A DNA stretch of 64,000 nucleotides, from positions 2,914,001 through 2,978,000 of the forward strand of contig JAQGEQ010000380.1 of NCBI GenBank assembly GCA_034620365.1. The letters run 5' to 3'. This document shows, piece by piece, positions 62,560 through 64,000 of the stretch. Positions within the stretch are counted from its first letter, which is position 1, and each line of letters starts with the position of its first letter. The translations under genes and the position numbers were made by a program. Origin of the DNA: Pegea sp. RAD2-039 (taxonomy: Eukaryota > Chordata > Thaliacea > Salpida > Salpidae). The notes beneath the pieces were generated by a model. The model made no database searches. It was not told the DNA's origin and worked only from the letters and a program-made list of their open reading frames with translations.

Positions 62560-63230
62560 ATAAAACAAAATGCATCAATAAAAAGAATAAGAGCGAATTC
62601 CAGCGCTCCAAAGATTTTTATCTCGCTTCCACTATCTTCTCTTCCGCCGTGGTTGTAACAACTTCTACGGAATTCACTATAATTTTTGAGAAAACGCTCA
62701 TATCTCCTTCGTCGCCGTTTTTAATTGCTTCCGTCCTACTTTTCCTCGCAGCAAGAAAGCTTAGACTTTATCTATCTCTGATCAGATCCAGTAGAGCTTA
62801 TTGTTTGTTCTTTAAACCGTGAGGTAGAATCTCTTCGTCTGCTTTCCCTTTTTATCTTTTCTACCTCATAATAACTAGAGCGTCCGGATGCTCTTTCATT
62901 TTGGTTAGTAACACACAAATAATCAGTTCTGGTCTGGGCGATCATTGCAGCTCTTCTCTTATTTCTTTTCCTATGCGGCTGCTTCTTAGACGACCCAATT
63001 TTAACATTACACGAATGACTACAATGTCTTCTCTGCCCATATTTAAAATATCTGGTATGACAATTTTGTGTTTGTTTCCTCGTTACATCTTCAACACTAA
63101 ATCATCTTTTGGACCTCTTAACTCAAACACAAATTTCTTATGAGTTTTAAGGAAGACCCTTCCAAGTACCACCTCTACACCTAGACCCTCAATGACAAAC
63201 AGATTTATATTTCTGTACTGTTTTTTTTTT
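62560..63230 (-). pseudogene. Degenerate gag-like region of the relic
   Basis: GC-richer than its surroundings and open in pieces on the - strand. One frame of about 105 codons includes CHTRYFKYGQRRHCSHSC, which resembles a worn retroviral zinc knuckle (C...GxxxHxxxxC with a missing Cys), followed by Lys/Arg-rich sequence. Another frame nearer the polymerase is Glu/Val-rich (FSKIIVNSVEVVTTTAEEK). The position upstream of the polymerase fits gag. Similarity is weak, and this could be other captured sequence. Confidence 0.4.
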
Positions 63231-63302
63231 AGATAGAGGTTAACTTTGCAAACTTTGTTTATTTTTCACATCTTAGATGGCTGAGCCATTTCCACCTCTA
63301 TA

Positions 63303-63732
63303 AAATCGAGCTTCTATAATATTTTTTAGGTTCTAAAAACTTCGTGAAACTTCTTAAAATTAGTTTTTAGATATTAACAGAGTTTAAAAACAACTGAAGA
63401 CTATCAGCCTTTTCTACTTGACTGGCTACTAAAAGCTGTGAGCATTTAATACATATCCTAATAACTTCTGTTTAAATTCTTCAAACAATATTCTATATAA
63501 CCAATTAAGAAGTAAAATCTGTCTTAATTGTTTATAGTATATTCGTTTTATAAGAATTAACCTAGCCTAATTTCAGGAGCTTTCATTGAAAGCTTTTCTA
63601 TACATCTAACTAACAGATTTCGATATAACTTTCAACTTGCTAATTACCGTGTATGAAATATAGATTATTAATTTCTATTGTTTAGTAATAAAAACAGTAA
63701 TTTATGGCTAATTAATACTTGGAATTAGCAAA
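63303..63732 (+). repeat. Direct duplication, right copy
   Basis: Second copy of the segment at 61,025-61,456, in the same orientation, on the other side of the Ty3/gypsy relic. No coding content recognised. Confidence 0.93.
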
Positions 63733-63799
63733 TTTGGTTAAGAATTAAAATATGTTTGTTTGGTTATATATTTTTGTAGTGAATCATAGTAATATAATA

Positions 63800-63990
63800 A
63801 TAATGACCCGATTCGGCCGAGAACGGCTATACTGGTTGTATTCCATAGGTGTTGTTAAAAACAAAGTAAAACACAGTGAGATGTAAAAGAAATAACAAAG
63901 CAAGAAAAGCAAAAGAAAACATTTTAAAAGTTTTTTTCTTTTCTTATAACCTAGTGTTTCGTCTCTCTTTATAGTGACATAAAACATATT
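63800..63990 (-). repeat. Dispersed repeat, copy 2 (GC-rich core)
   Basis: Same block order as the repeat at 16.7 kb: AAGAAAAGAAA, a T/C-rich middle with CACTGTGTTTT, TTTTTAACAACACC, then the core GCCGTTCTCGGCCGAA (core at 63,812-63,827). A 67-codon frame across it is a by-product of the repeat. It lies just beyond the right copy of the direct duplication. Confidence 0.6.
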
Positions 63991-64000
63991 AAATTTCTAT

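Larger units (their letters stand above)
61457..63290 (-). mobile_element. Degenerate Ty3/gypsy LTR retrotransposon relic
   Basis: A - strand element lies between the two copies of the direct duplication. From its 5' side (right): a degenerate, Lys/Arg-rich frame with Cys/His around 63.04 kb that may be gag nucleocapsid; a reverse transcriptase to RNase H fragment (62,231-62,404); an integrase core fragment (61,854-62,219); a polypurine tract (ggttagggagaa, 61,689-61,678); and a 3' LTR starting TGTGATATATTTG. Protease, most of the reverse transcriptase, most of RNase H and the 5' LTR are missing, so the copy cannot move. Confidence 0.8.

Noticed and set aside
62901-63143. 80-codon + strand frame in the gag-like region
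   Set aside because: It lies opposite the better-supported - strand element frame and has no family features.
61025-63732. Treating the 430-bp direct repeats as LTRs
   Set aside because: They lack TG...CA ends, a polyadenylation signal and an adjacent primer-binding site. A separate polypurine tract and LTR start are visible at about 61,680.

Overview
The window is a piece of an AT-rich animal nuclear genome. It has multi-exon genes with GT-AG introns, a RUNX transcription factor, a complete long-form intersectin, an ETS-type Pointed (PNT) domain, a Ly6/uPAR-type GPI protein and an UNC93-like transporter, alongside decaying LINE and Ty3/gypsy elements. Animal origin is certain. An invertebrate, possibly a tunicate, fits the AT-rich background, introns of 47-48 nt and acceptor-like sites just before start codons, but the species cannot be fixed from sequence alone.

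Layout. 1-5944 (+): the last three exons of a RUNX gene, ending in the Groucho-binding VWRPY; the Runt domain lies to the left of the window. 5.9-22.3 kb: AT-rich and mostly empty, with a dispersed repeat (16.7 kb), a GC-richer island that may encode a membrane segment and an ITIM-like tail on the - strand (18.6-18.9 kb), and one weak open frame (14.7 kb). 22,366-24,834 (+): an intronless SMARCAD1-type SNF2 ATPase. 25,331-34,598 (+): intersectin in 35 coding exons (5,178 nt, about 1,725 residues: 2 EH, coiled coil, a 17-unit hexapeptide repeat, 5 SH3, DH, PH, C2). 35.0-36.0 kb (+): a possible two-exon secreted micropeptide. 36.7-37.4 kb (-): two exons encoding a PNT domain, with no ETS DNA-binding domain found. 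38.6-42.7 kb (-): a tentative small-exon gene of unknown family. 45,046-49,304 (+): UNC93-like, 10 exons, 518 residues. 50.9-51.9 kb (-): Ly6/uPAR GPI protein, 4 exons. 54.7-55.4 kb (+): VOPP1/WBP1-like cysteine-rich single-pass protein, 5 exons. 56.7-59.9 kb (-): a LINE of the CR1/L2/Jockey group whose ORF2 is broken by one in-frame TGA; shorter 3' ends of the same family lie at 39.5 kb and inside an UNC93 intron. 60.3-61.0 kb (-): a small secreted protein. 61.0-63.7 kb: a 430-bp direct duplication flanking a deleted Ty3/gypsy relic. 63.8 kb: a second copy of the 16.7-kb repeat.

The genes do not form one pathway. RUNX and the PNT protein belong to transcription, SMARCAD1 to chromatin, intersectin to endocytosis and Cdc42 signalling. 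The 45-61 kb half is enriched in small membrane, GPI-anchored or secreted proteins. Several of these have exons too short to show as long open frames and were assembled here by matching splice phase by hand. No genuinely new multi-gene system was identified. The most unusual observations are the intersectin hexapeptide repeat, the PNT domain without an ETS domain, the ITIM-like island, and the set of short-exon secreted or surface genes.
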